DNA of 12,117 nucleotides from Bryobacterales bacterium. GTDB taxonomy: Bacteria; Acidobacteriota; Terriglobia; Bryobacterales; Bryobacteraceae. Below, in pieces: positions 6,344 to 12,117 of this stretch (the first letter of the stretch is position 1; each line of letters begins with the position of its first letter). The translations under genes were made by a program, and so were the position numbers. The stretch is from the NCBI GenBank assembly GCA_003132865.1, contig PKYZ01000720.1:1-12117 (forward strand). The letters are read 5' to 3'. The notes under the pieces were generated by a model. It was not told where the DNA came from and did no database searches. It saw only the letters and a program-made list of their open reading frames with translations.

Positions 6344-6431
6344 GGCGGCCTGAGAGGCCGCCGCAGGCCGAGGGCCTGCCCCACCGCGGGGTTTTCATGC
6401 CCATCCTGACAGACCTGGAGGTCTGCCCCAC
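6344..6431. repeat. Modular hairpin repeats ending in GCCCCAC; probable bidirectional terminator
   Basis: Three perfect stem-loops lie in a row between convergent genes: GGCGGCCT-GAG-AGGCCGCC (6344-6362), GCAGGCC-GAG-GGCCTGC (6363-6379) and CAGACCT-GG-AGGTCTG (6410-6425). The second and third are each followed directly by the tail GCCCCAC (6378-6384, 6425-6431). CCCC-ACCGC-GGGG followed by TTTT at 6380-6394 looks like a rho-independent terminator on the plus strand. The second module recurs at 1-18. The stems differ in sequence while the tail is constant, as in a family of mobile or structure-conserved repeats. The last tail abuts the stop codon of the TPR gene. Confidence 0.7.
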
Positions 6432-7316
6432 TCAGGACAGCAGGGCTACGCGAAGCTTCTCAAGTTGGCGGCGGGCGATGTCGGCCCAACTGCTGGCGTT
6501 ATCGATCTTCAGATAGGCTTTCCAATGGTGCACGGCCCGCAGCACGTCACCGCGGCGCTCGCACAGCAGCGCGAGATTGAAGTGCGCGTCGCCATAGCGC
6601 GGATTGATGCGGAGGGCGGCCTCGTAGCAGAGTTGGGCTTTGGACAAGTCGCCGCGCTCGTCGTAGAGGTTGCCCAGATTGAAATGCGCCAGCGGGTAGT
6701 TGGGATCGGCCTCCAATGCGCGGGTGTAGTAGTCCTCGGCTTCTTTGAACTGGCGCAGGCGGTAACGGATGGTGCCCAGGTTGACCAGCGCGCCGGCGGC
6801 TTGCGGGTTGAACTCTACGGCCCTTAGATAGGCCTCCACAGCCTCTTCGATGGACGCGCCGGTTTCTTCCAGAAACAGGCCTTTCTGAAACCAGACTTCG
6901 GAATCGCGCTCACGCGGCGGCGGGGGCGGCCGGGGTGGCAGGGATTGCACACTGGCTAATTCGGATGTATCGAAGTCAAAGAGGATTTGCCCGGTGAGGG
7001 CTTCCATATTTTGGCCCGCGACGCGCACGGCGATATTGCGGCCGTCGGAAAAGATCTTGAGTTCGGTAAGCGGGTCGCGGACCTCCGAGAGCCGCTGCTT
7101 CAATGACTGGAGGGCGCGGCCGATTTTGCGCAGGGGGATGCGGCGGGCGCGCAATTCGGCGATAGTGCGGAGGGCAATAAGGTCGCGGAAGGAATAGGCG
7201 CTGGCGGCGGGGACCAGGCCCAAGCGTTCCCAACTCTGCAACTGGCGCTCGGAAAGATGGAGCATCCGGCGAACCTCGGCACGCTGATATTGGTGCTTCG
7301 GCGCGGTGGCGGGCAC
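6432..7316 (-). CDS. MerR-type HTH protein fused to TPR repeats
   Basis: The product is 294 residues from a GTG. Residues ~9-75 are a MerR-like winged helix (YQRAEVRRMLHLSERQLQSWERLGLV, then YSFRDLIALRTIAELRARRIPLRKI). A linker with a polyproline run at 130-134 follows. Residues ~141-275 form about four tetratricopeptide repeats with the usual pattern (AxxNLGxIxYRxxxxxEAExxYxxALxxDPNYxxAHFNLGNLYDERGD). The MerR HTH suggests DNA binding, and the TPR part replaces the usual dimerising or effector-binding tail and suggests a protein partner. Similar fusions are known in Acidobacteria; the target is unknown. The GTG lacks a clear ribosome binding site. The next ATG (residue 18) would cut into the HTH, so the GTG is preferred. 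It may be co-transcribed after the YbjQ gene, 77 bases upstream. Confidence 0.85.
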   Translation of the reverse strand: MPATAPKHQYQRAEVRRMLHLSERQLQSWERLGLVPAASAYSFRDLIALRTIAELRARRIPLRKIGRALQSLKQRLSEVRDPLTELKIFSDGRNIAVRVAGQNMEALTGQILFDFDTSELASVQSLPPRPPPPPRERDSEVWFQKGLFLEETGASIEEAVEAYLRAVEFNPQAAGALVNLGTIRYRLRQFKEAEDYYTRALEADPNYPLAHFNLGNLYDERGDLSKAQLCYEAALRINPRYGDAHFNLALLCERRGDVLRAVHHWKAYLKIDNASSWADIARRQLEKLRVALLS

Positions 7317-7393
7317 GGGGGGATTTTAGCATGAAGCGGAAGCAGGCGTCCCCAGGAGTGGGTGACGCGGCACGCACGAGTGCGTGCGCCACG

Positions 7394-7759
7394 TCATTGC
7401 GGCTCCACAAAGACGGCGGTGCCGTAAGCCAGCACTTCGGTGACGCCGCTCATGATCTCGGTGGCGTCGTAGCGCGCGCCGACCACGGCGTTGGCGCCCA
7501 ATTCGGCGGCGTGGTTCAACATCAGCTCAAAGGCGTGCTGGCGGGTCTTTTCGCAGAGGCTCGAAAGCAGGGTAATGTTGCCGCCCACCAGCGTTTGCAG
7601 GCTGGCGCCGATGGTGCCGAAGACGGAGCGCGAGCGCACTACGATGCCGCGCACGATGCCGAGATTGCGCACGATCTTGTAGCCATCCAAGGTGAAGGCG
7701 GTGGTCACCATGTATTCGGGGACGAACGTGGATTGGGGATTGCCAACGGGATCTGCCAT
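7394..7759 (-). CDS. YbjQ family (UPF0145) protein
   Basis: The product is 121 residues, slightly longer than the usual 100-110 because of a short N-terminal extension. It fits the YbjQ/heavy-metal-binding family PF01906: [28 protein letters not shown] at the start of the domain, a central segment after VGGN, then the hallmark [17 protein letters not shown] near residues 84-100 and a closing beta strand [10 protein letters not shown]. Members form a pentameric beta-rich ring; the physiological role is uncertain despite the family name. It lies on the same strand and 77 bases upstream of the MerR-TPR gene, so an operon is possible. There is no strong ribosome binding site. Only 18 bases separate it from the divergent open frame at 7778. 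Confidence 0.92.
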   Translation of the reverse strand: MADPVGNPQSTFVPEYMVTTAFTLDGYKIVRNLGIVRGIVVRSRSVFGTIGASLQTLVGGNITLLSSLCEKTRQHAFELMLNHAAELGANAVVGARYDATEIMSGVTEVLAYGTAVFVEPQ

Positions 7760-7777
7760 GAGCCTATCTTAATAAAG

Positions 7778-7996
7778 ATGGTCTATTTTCGCGAGGTACA
7801 GCGGTTGTGGACTTGGGCGATGCTGCTGGTGGCGATCGCCGTCCTCGCAGCCAAGGCGGCACCCGAGGCCGTTCTGGTTTGTCAGGCGCGCCTCATACCA
7901 ACTCTCACCGTGTTCGCCTCAAGCGTGCCGGGGAAAACCATCCAGCAGCGCCAGCTATTGAGGCTCGCACAATACAGTGACAAAACCGCTCCCTAA
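7778..7996 (+). pseudogene. Probable 5' remnant of a small membrane-protein gene
   Basis: A 72-residue open frame opens with MVYFREVQRLWTWAMLLVAIAVLAA. This resembles the N-terminus of a conserved bacterial membrane protein whose first residues read YFRExQRFRQxW before a hydrophobic helix. After about residue 30 the pattern is lost, and the frame ends at a TAA that lies in the target duplication of the insertion sequence. There is no clear ribosome binding site, and the start is only 18 bases from the divergent YbjQ start, leaving no room for a promoter. It is best read as a degraded fragment, though a short real gene is not excluded. The family resemblance is from memory. Confidence 0.35.
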
Positions 7997-8012
7997 CCCA
8001 AGTTCGTCACGG
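7997..8012. repeat. IS left terminal inverted repeat
   Basis: Sixteen bases, perfectly complementary to 10006-10021. It is preceded by the CTAA target duplication at 7993-7996. Confidence 0.9.
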
Positions 8013-8049
8013 TAGGGGCCGAAAATAGGCTAAGTACTGTAGAATCAGT

Positions 8050-9868
8050 TCAGGCGGTAGCCGAGTCTACACTACATGCCCGGTTGAATTCCAGACGATC
8101 CGGAAGGCTCAACCTAAGTTGCTGAAGCAATGATTTCTGCTCGGCCGTGGGTTCGGTGATGCGTCGCAGACGGATCTCGCGGCCATCGGTGGTGGGCAGG
8201 ACAATGTCGGCGCTCTGCAACGTGGACAGCAGCGAGAGTGCCCTCATCGGTGAGAATGGCTGAGCGTTTTCGACTCCGCTCACCGATGGCTTCGGCTCCA
8301 CCGCCGCTCGCCGCCGGAGCAGATGTTTCAACGTGACCCAGAGCGCATACCCCAGGAACGCTACCATCACATGTGCTTTGACGCGCGACTCCTTTTGATG
8401 AAACAGCGGTCGAATCGCAAGCTCGCTCTTCAGCGCCCGGAAGGCCGCTTCGGCCTCGGTCAACTGCATGTACTTGGCCCACAACTCTTCGGCCGTGTCC
8501 GCCTGTAGATTGGTGCGCAGCAGATAGGCGCCCTCGCGCGACTCGCGCCAGTTCTTGCGGTCTTCTTTGATCTGCCAGGATAAACGCACGCCTTCGGCGG
8601 TGTCGCGCAAAGAGACCTCATAAAGATCGTTGACCGACGGATGCCGGGCCTGAATCTTCCCCAGCCGCCGCTCCATCTTATGGCGGTCCTTCAGCCGCCC
8701 CTGCGCGATGGTCTTCTGCAGACCCTGCAGGGCTTTCTCCATGCGGCTGGAAAAACGGTTTCGGATGGCTTGCTCCTTTTCCTTGCGGCCCGCTGTGCGG
8801 CACAGAATGTAAGTTTCCTCGCCCTGCGGAATGGCTACCTTCTTCACTTCCACTTCCGGTCGTACCCGCGTCCAGTCGTCTTGCGACAGTTCCGCTTCAA
8901 ACCGCTTCATCTGGCTGCGCGGCGTGCCCACCAGATACTGCCCGCCGCGTTTGCGGATGGCCGCCAGATTCTCCTCGCTCACGATCCCGCGATCGAACAC
9001 CCAGATCCTGCGCGCCTTGCCGTACTTGCGTTCGACCATGCGCAGAATGGCCTCCATCGTGGAGACGTCGGCGCGGTTGCCGTCGAACGTTTCGTAACTG
9101 AATGGGAAGCCCTCGCTATTGACGATGAGCGCGATCACCATCTGCTCGCAGTCCGGCCGGTGGTCCCGCGAATAGCCGCGGCGCATCATCGGATTCTTCT
9201 CCGCCGCACCCTCCACATACGTGCTCGTCAGATCGTACAAAAGCACGTCGAACTCGGCTTCGAACAACGCTCCGTTAGCGCTCCTTGAGGTGCCGCTCCA
9301 GCTTGGTCTTGTGCGGCAGGATGCGATCCAAACAACGATACAAGCGCGTGTCGTTGATCTTGCCGTCTTCGATGCCCAGCAGATCGTCCAGCGCCGTCGA
9401 CGGATACCAGCGCTGTTCGACGGCCAGTTCGCTGCCGGGATCGCACAGCCGGTTGATCGCCAGCACCGCGGCCACGCGCGACCAGGGCACATCGGCCGGA
9501 TCGTCATCCACCGCCTGCTCGAAGAAACGGTCCAGCGCCAGGCGTCTCCAGAGATCCAGCCCCAGATAGCAGGCGCCGAACTGGCGCGTCCTTTCCAGCC
9601 GCACCCGGTGGACCAGGACACGTGCCACTTGCGGATCGTCTGCGGGCGGTTCCACGTGCGCCGGAAACAGTCTCAGTTGCTGCGCTTCACCCTGTTCATT
9701 GAAGACCTCTACTGTCCTCAGCCAGCGCGCCTGGTCCGAACCGTTCAATTCGCCCAGATGACAAACCGTTCTTTGACGGGGTCCATCGGGTGTGCGTACC
9801 GACTCCACCAGCGACCAATAGGTGTGCTCCTTACCGTCCTTGCTGCGGTGGTTCGGCCGCAAAAACAT
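8050..9868 (-). pseudogene. IS1634-family DDE transposase with a frameshift
   Basis: Two frames together give one ~605-residue transposase. The N-terminal part (9275-9868) begins with MFLRPNHRSKDGKEHTYWSL and ends in HLKER followed by TAA. The catalytic part continues in the next frame from about 9274 down to 8050, opening with GALFEAEFDVLLYDLTSTY. Removing one A from CGCTAACGG at 9275-9276 restores R-Y-G-A and a single open frame, as expected for the family. DDE landmarks are visible: LLYDLTSTYVEG (first Asp), RRIWVFDRGIVSEEN (second Asp) and TEAEAAFRALKSELAIRPLFHQKESRVKAH around the Glu. The stop codon in the first frame makes inactivation by a one-base insertion the simplest reading; programmed frameshifting is possible but not usual in this family. 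There is no clear ribosome binding site. Confidence 0.88.
8065..8077. repeat. 13-bp direct repeat inside the IS, copy 1
   Basis: GTCTACACTACAT, identical to 9915-9927. This copy encodes the last residues of the transposase. GGTAG precedes both copies, four bases away here and directly adjacent in the other. Confidence 0.7.
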
Positions 9869-9914
9869 TCTGGATCAATCGTGTCATGACATCGCGAACA
9901 GTACAAGAGGGTAG

Positions 9915-9927
9915 GTCTACACTACAT
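9915..9927. repeat. 13-bp direct repeat inside the IS, copy 2
   Basis: GTCTACACTACAT lies in the non-coding leader upstream of the transposase start and repeats 8065-8077 in direct orientation. A 10-bp perfect palindrome, TGTCATGACA, lies at 9882-9891 between it and the start codon. Confidence 0.7.
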
Positions 9928-10005
9928 CGTCATTTTCAAAACCGGCCATTGCAGCCACGTCACTTGCTCCCGTCCGAAGCCTCAAAAACTCTGGAATCGA
10001 CGGTC

Positions 10006-10021
10006 CCGTGACGAACTTGGG
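10006..10021. repeat. IS right terminal inverted repeat
   Basis: Sixteen bases, the exact reverse complement of 7997-8012, followed by the CTAA duplication at 10022-10025. Confidence 0.9.
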
Positions 10022-10025
10022 CTAA

Positions 10026-10087
10026 CGGTCGCGGCTCGGTGTGCGGCCGTGTGCCTCATTCGGAGCCGCGACCGTAAGGGAGCGGTT
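10026..10087. repeat. Long palindromic repeat interrupted by the IS
   Basis: CGGTCGCGGCTC (10026-10037) pairs with GAGCCGCGACCG (10063-10074) across a 25-base loop. The continuation of the right arm, TAAGGGAGCGGTT (10075-10087), pairs with AACCGCTCCCTAA at 7984-7996, on the far side of the insertion sequence. Joined at the single CTAA, the two arms are 25 bases with one mismatch. A further pair, AATACAGTGAC (7971-7981) and GTCACCGTATT (10105-10115), 10 of 11 complementary, extends it with a short insert in the right arm. It is a typical acidobacterial-looking intergenic repeat, used here as an IS target. Confidence 0.85.
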
Positions 10088-10132
10088 CTTGGGTGGAGGC
10101 AAGTGTCACCGTATTAAGCGATGAGCGCAAGA

Positions 10133-10151
10133 GCGCGACCAGGGGTCGCGC
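10133..10151 (-). terminator. Hairpin downstream of the amidase gene
   Basis: GCGCGACC-AGG-GGTCGCGC has perfect eight-base arms and a three-base loop. It sits ten bases past the amidase stop codon. On the minus strand it is followed only by TCTTGC, a weak T-tract, so it is a possible transcription terminator. Confidence 0.45.
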
Positions 10152-10160
10152 GCGGGTCAC

Positions 10161-11561
10161 TCACGCCGCGGCGGGCGCCGGGAACGGCCCGCGCGCATTT
10201 TCCAGGCGCACGGCCAACTCCAGAATCAGCTCCTCTTCATAAGGCCGGCCCACAAGCTGGACGCCGATGGGCAGCCCTTCGGCGGACATCCCGAACGGGA
10301 TTACTACGGCCGGCAGGCCCAGCAGATTGAATGGCGTCGCCGGCATCATGGCTTGAAACAGCCCGATTTCCTCTTCGCCGATCTTCCAGCGCCGCGAGCG
10401 GTGCGGAAACGCGGTCACCCCGCAGGGCGGCATCAGGAGCACGGGATACTGTTCCATCTGCCGCAGGAGGGAGGCGCGCATGCGGTCGCGCTTGGCCAGG
10501 TTGAGCAAAAGCTGCTCCACGCTGGGGGCCGGCTGCTCCAGGGCGTCCGTTAGGAATTCGGTGCCGGTCCAGTGCGCGTCGGACTCGCGGCCCTGGATCA
10601 TTTGCCTGGTGAGCGTCGCGGGCAACTGGCCGAAGAAGAACCACCACAGATTCGGCGCGCGCTCCAGACCCTGCGGCTCGAAAGGCTCCGTGGGGATCAT
10701 GAGATCGGCGAGGGTCTGGGCCGCCCGGCGCACCGTCTGCCGGATTTCCGGATCGACCGGCACACGATAGAACTGTTCGACTACCCCGACGCGCAGGCCG
10801 GCAACGCTCGACGGCTGCAACGGCACCGGCGCGGAGAACGGATCCTGGCTGTCATATCCGGCCAGCGCGGCGAATAGCAGGCGGAGGTCTTCGGCTGAAC
10901 GCGCCAGGGGACCGGCCACGCTGAGCAGTCCGCCCGGATGGTTCATCACCGGAAAATGGCCGTTGGCCGAGATGCGGCCGGGCGTGGGCTTAAGTCCGGC
11001 GATGCCGCAGAAATGCGCTGGAATGCGGATGGAACCGCCGCCATCGCTGCCGATTCCTCCGGCCGAGCAGAACGAAGCAATGGCGGCCGCCTCGCCGCCG
11101 CTGGATCCTCCGGGCGTGCGCTCCAGGTTCCACGGATTGTTGGTGCGGCCGGTGATGAAATTGTCCGTTTCATAGTTGGAGAGGAATTCGGGCGTGTTCG
11201 TCTTACCCAGGATGATGGCGCCCGCGGCGCGGAGGCGGGCGACGGCGGCGGCGTCTTGGGCGGCTTTGTGCCCCAGGCGGAAGCGGCTGCCGCACAGGGT
11301 GGGCCGGCCGGCTACGTCGAAGCTGTCCTTGATGGTTACAGGAACGCCGTGCAGCAGCCCCAGCGACTCGCCGCGCATGACGGCGTTTTCGGCGAGCCTG
11401 GCAGCGGCGCGGGCCTCGTCGTCCAGCACGGTGACGAAAGCGTTGATACGGGGATTCTGGGCGACGATCTGCGTCAGGTGGAACTCGATCAGTTCCACGG
11501 GCGAAATGGCGCGGTCGCGCACCATGCCGGCCATGAGGCACAGCGAACTCTGTACGGGCAT
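10161..11561 (-). CDS. Amidase signature family hydrolase
   Basis: The product is 466 residues, the usual length for this family. It carries the Ser-cisSer-Lys catalytic set: Lys78 in VTIKDSFDVAG, the cis-Ser (probably Ser153) in PGGSSGGEAAA and nucleophile Ser177 in GIGSDGGGSIRIPA. The family usually has Thr where this protein has Gly174 (GSDTGGS), a common variation in non-GatA amidases. The N-terminal LIEFHLTQIVAQNPRINAFV and C-terminal GLPAVVIPFGMSAEGLPIGVQLVGRPYEEELIL also fit. It hydrolyses an amide bond in a small cytoplasmic substrate; which one cannot be told. No GatB or GatC gene is near, and the sequence is of the general amidase type, so assignment as glutamyl-tRNA amidotransferase subunit A is not supported. 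The start has only a weak ribosome binding site; ATGs at residues 10 and 13 are alternatives. Confidence 0.9.
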   Translation of the reverse strand: MPVQSSLCLMAGMVRDRAISPVELIEFHLTQIVAQNPRINAFVTVLDDEARAAARLAENAVMRGESLGLLHGVPVTIKDSFDVAGRPTLCGSRFRLGHKAAQDAAAVARLRAAGAIILGKTNTPEFLSNYETDNFITGRTNNPWNLERTPGGSSGGEAAAIASFCSAGGIGSDGGGSIRIPAHFCGIAGLKPTPGRISANGHFPVMNHPGGLLSVAGPLARSAEDLRLLFAALAGYDSQDPFSAPVPLQPSSVAGLRVGVVEQFYRVPVDPEIRQTVRRAAQTLADLMIPTEPFEPQGLERAPNLWWFFFGQLPATLTRQMIQGRESDAHWTGTEFLTDALEQPAPSVEQLLLNLAKRDRMRASLLRQMEQYPVLLMPPCGVTAFPHRSRRWKIGEEEIGLFQAMMPATPFNLLGLPAVVIPFGMSAEGLPIGVQLVGRPYEEELILELAVRLENARGPFPAPAAA

Positions 11562-11633
11562 GAAAGCATAGTGTAATCTGCCGAGCTTCGCTCGCCGTGG
11601 CTGGTGGTTAGTGGCTGGTGGCTGGTGGTTTGC
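11562..11633. repeat. Spacer with GTGGCTGGTGG-type degenerate repeats
   Basis: At 11597-11630 short units of GTGGCTGGTGGTT type are repeated in tandem with small changes. A small hairpin, CGAGC-TTC-GCTCG, is at 11582-11594. The spacer separates the permease remnant's stop from the amidase start. Confidence 0.6.
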
Positions 11634-12117
11634 CTACTCGTACTTCAGCGCCGACAACGGATCGATACGCGCGGCGCGCAGCCCCGGCGCCAGCGCCGCG
11701 CCCAGCGCCACCAAGCCCAACAGCGCCGCTGCGCACGTGAGAATGACGGGGTCGGCGGCTTGCACGCCGAACAGTTGCGATTGTACAAGCCGGCTGAGCG
11801 CCAGAGCGGCGGCCGACCCAATCGCAATGCCGGCCAGCGCCAGACGCGCGGCTTCCAGCACCACCATGCGCAGCATGTCGCCGGGTAGCGCGCCCAACGC
11901 CATGCGCAGGCCGATCTCCGCGGTGCGCCGAGCGACGGTAAAGGCCGCACGGGAATGCCGAGGGCGGCGAAAAAGCCTGGACTTACGGCAAGCATCTGGA
12001 CATCCACGTTGTCGTCCGGTTTCGGCGGTTGGTAACCCTCCAACGTGATGTTCGTGGAGTGGTTTGAATTGGGAAACGGTCCACCATCGGGCCGTCCGCG
12101 CCTCTATGGTCCGCAGG
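11634..12117 (-). pseudogene. Remnant of an ADOP-type FtsX/MacB-like ABC transporter permease
   Basis: The C-terminal FtsX module is clear in one frame: FTVARRTAEIGLRMALGALPGDMLRMVV, then two hydrophobic helices and the ending AARIDPLSALKYE, a hallmark of acidobacterial duplicated orphan permeases (ADOP). Upstream, in a different frame, comes a piece of the periplasmic domain: ITLEGYQPPKPDDNVDVQMLAVSPGFFAALGIPV. In intact family members this motif and the C-terminal module are separated by roughly two hundred residues with a further membrane helix. Here they are joined at about 11940-11952, so a large internal deletion with a change of frame is inferred. An in-frame TAG at 12104-12106 also breaks the upstream part. 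The gene continues past the window edge. Confidence 0.8.

Larger units (their letters stand above)
7997..10021 (-). mobile_element. IS1634-like (IS4 superfamily) insertion sequence, 2025 bp
   Basis: Terminal inverted repeats CCCAAGTTCGTCACGG (7997-8012) and its exact complement (10006-10021) bound one transposase gene on the minus strand. The tetranucleotide CTAA directly flanks both ends (7993-7996 and 10022-10025) as a target duplication. The surrounding DNA is a long palindrome split by the element, which independently confirms the boundaries. Length, single-gene organisation and transposase motifs fit the IS1634 family. A 13-bp direct repeat lies inside near both ends. The transposase has a frameshift, so this copy is probably not autonomous. 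Confidence 0.9.

Noticed and set aside
5781..6431. Minus-strand frame of 216 residues
   Set aside because: It is antisense to the radical SAM gene and runs through intergenic hairpins and repeats.
9270..9282. Programmed frameshift as the main reading of the split transposase
   Set aside because: No slippery heptamer is seen, and family members are usually encoded in one frame; a one-base insertion explains it better.
8641..9889. Plus-strand frames of 215 and 222 residues antisense to the transposase
   Set aside because: Shadow frames; the minus strand carries recognisable DDE transposase motifs throughout.
10161..11561. Calling the amidase gatA
   Set aside because: No gatB or gatC nearby and Gly in place of the usual Thr in the nucleophile motif; a general amidase is the safer call.
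10938..11576. Plus-strand frame of 212 residues antisense to the amidase
   Set aside because: Gly/Ala/Arg-rich composition typical of a shadow frame in GC-rich DNA; the minus-strand amidase has clear catalytic motifs.
11597..11630. CRISPR-like tandem repeat
   Set aside because: The units are short, degenerate and have no spacers; this is a simple low-complexity repeat.

Overview
The window looks like an accessory stretch of a GC-rich Acidobacteriota chromosome, most likely of the Solibacter/Bryobacter type. This is inferred from three kinds of gene and from the intergenic DNA: a membrane-anchored regulator with a PD40/TolB-like beta-propeller, a remnant of an ADOP-type (acidobacterial duplicated orphan permease) FtsX permease, and abundant short palindromic repeats between genes. 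No rRNA, tRNA or CRISPR array is visible.

Layout. Positions 1-355 are non-coding and repeat-bearing. They are followed by a small four-helix membrane protein (356-745, DUF6632-like). Positions 746-1241 hold palindromic repeats and one doubtful minus-strand ORF. A truncated MNT-type nucleotidyltransferase (1242-1478) runs into the 3' end of a large minus-strand gene (1422-3539). That gene encodes a CadC/ToxR-like regulator: a cytoplasmic DNA-binding domain, one membrane helix and a periplasmic propeller. It is divergent from a small secreted protein (3681-4253), and the 141-bp gap between them carries a 28-bp dyad over the predicted promoters. Downstream of the secreted-protein gene lies a 160-bp, about 97.5% identical, frameshifted copy of the middle of the regulator gene (4402-4561). 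Next come a B12-binding-type radical SAM protein (4787-6133), a convergent spacer with modular hairpins (6134-6431), a MerR-HTH/TPR fusion (6432-7316, minus) and a YbjQ-family protein (7394-7759, minus).

A complete IS1634-like insertion sequence occupies 7997-10021. It has perfect 16-bp terminal inverted repeats and a 4-bp CTAA target duplication. It landed inside one arm of a long palindromic repeat, so the empty site can be rebuilt. Its transposase has a one-base frameshift. Beyond it are an amidase-signature hydrolase (10161-11561, minus) and the decayed C-terminal part of an ADOP-type permease running off the right edge.

The genes do not form one pathway. The only likely functional pair is the regulator and the divergent secreted protein. 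Broken genes (nucleotidyltransferase, regulator fragment, transposase, permease, and a probable membrane-protein stub beside the IS) together with dispersed repeats show a region shaped by repeated rearrangement. I see no convincing new multi-gene system.
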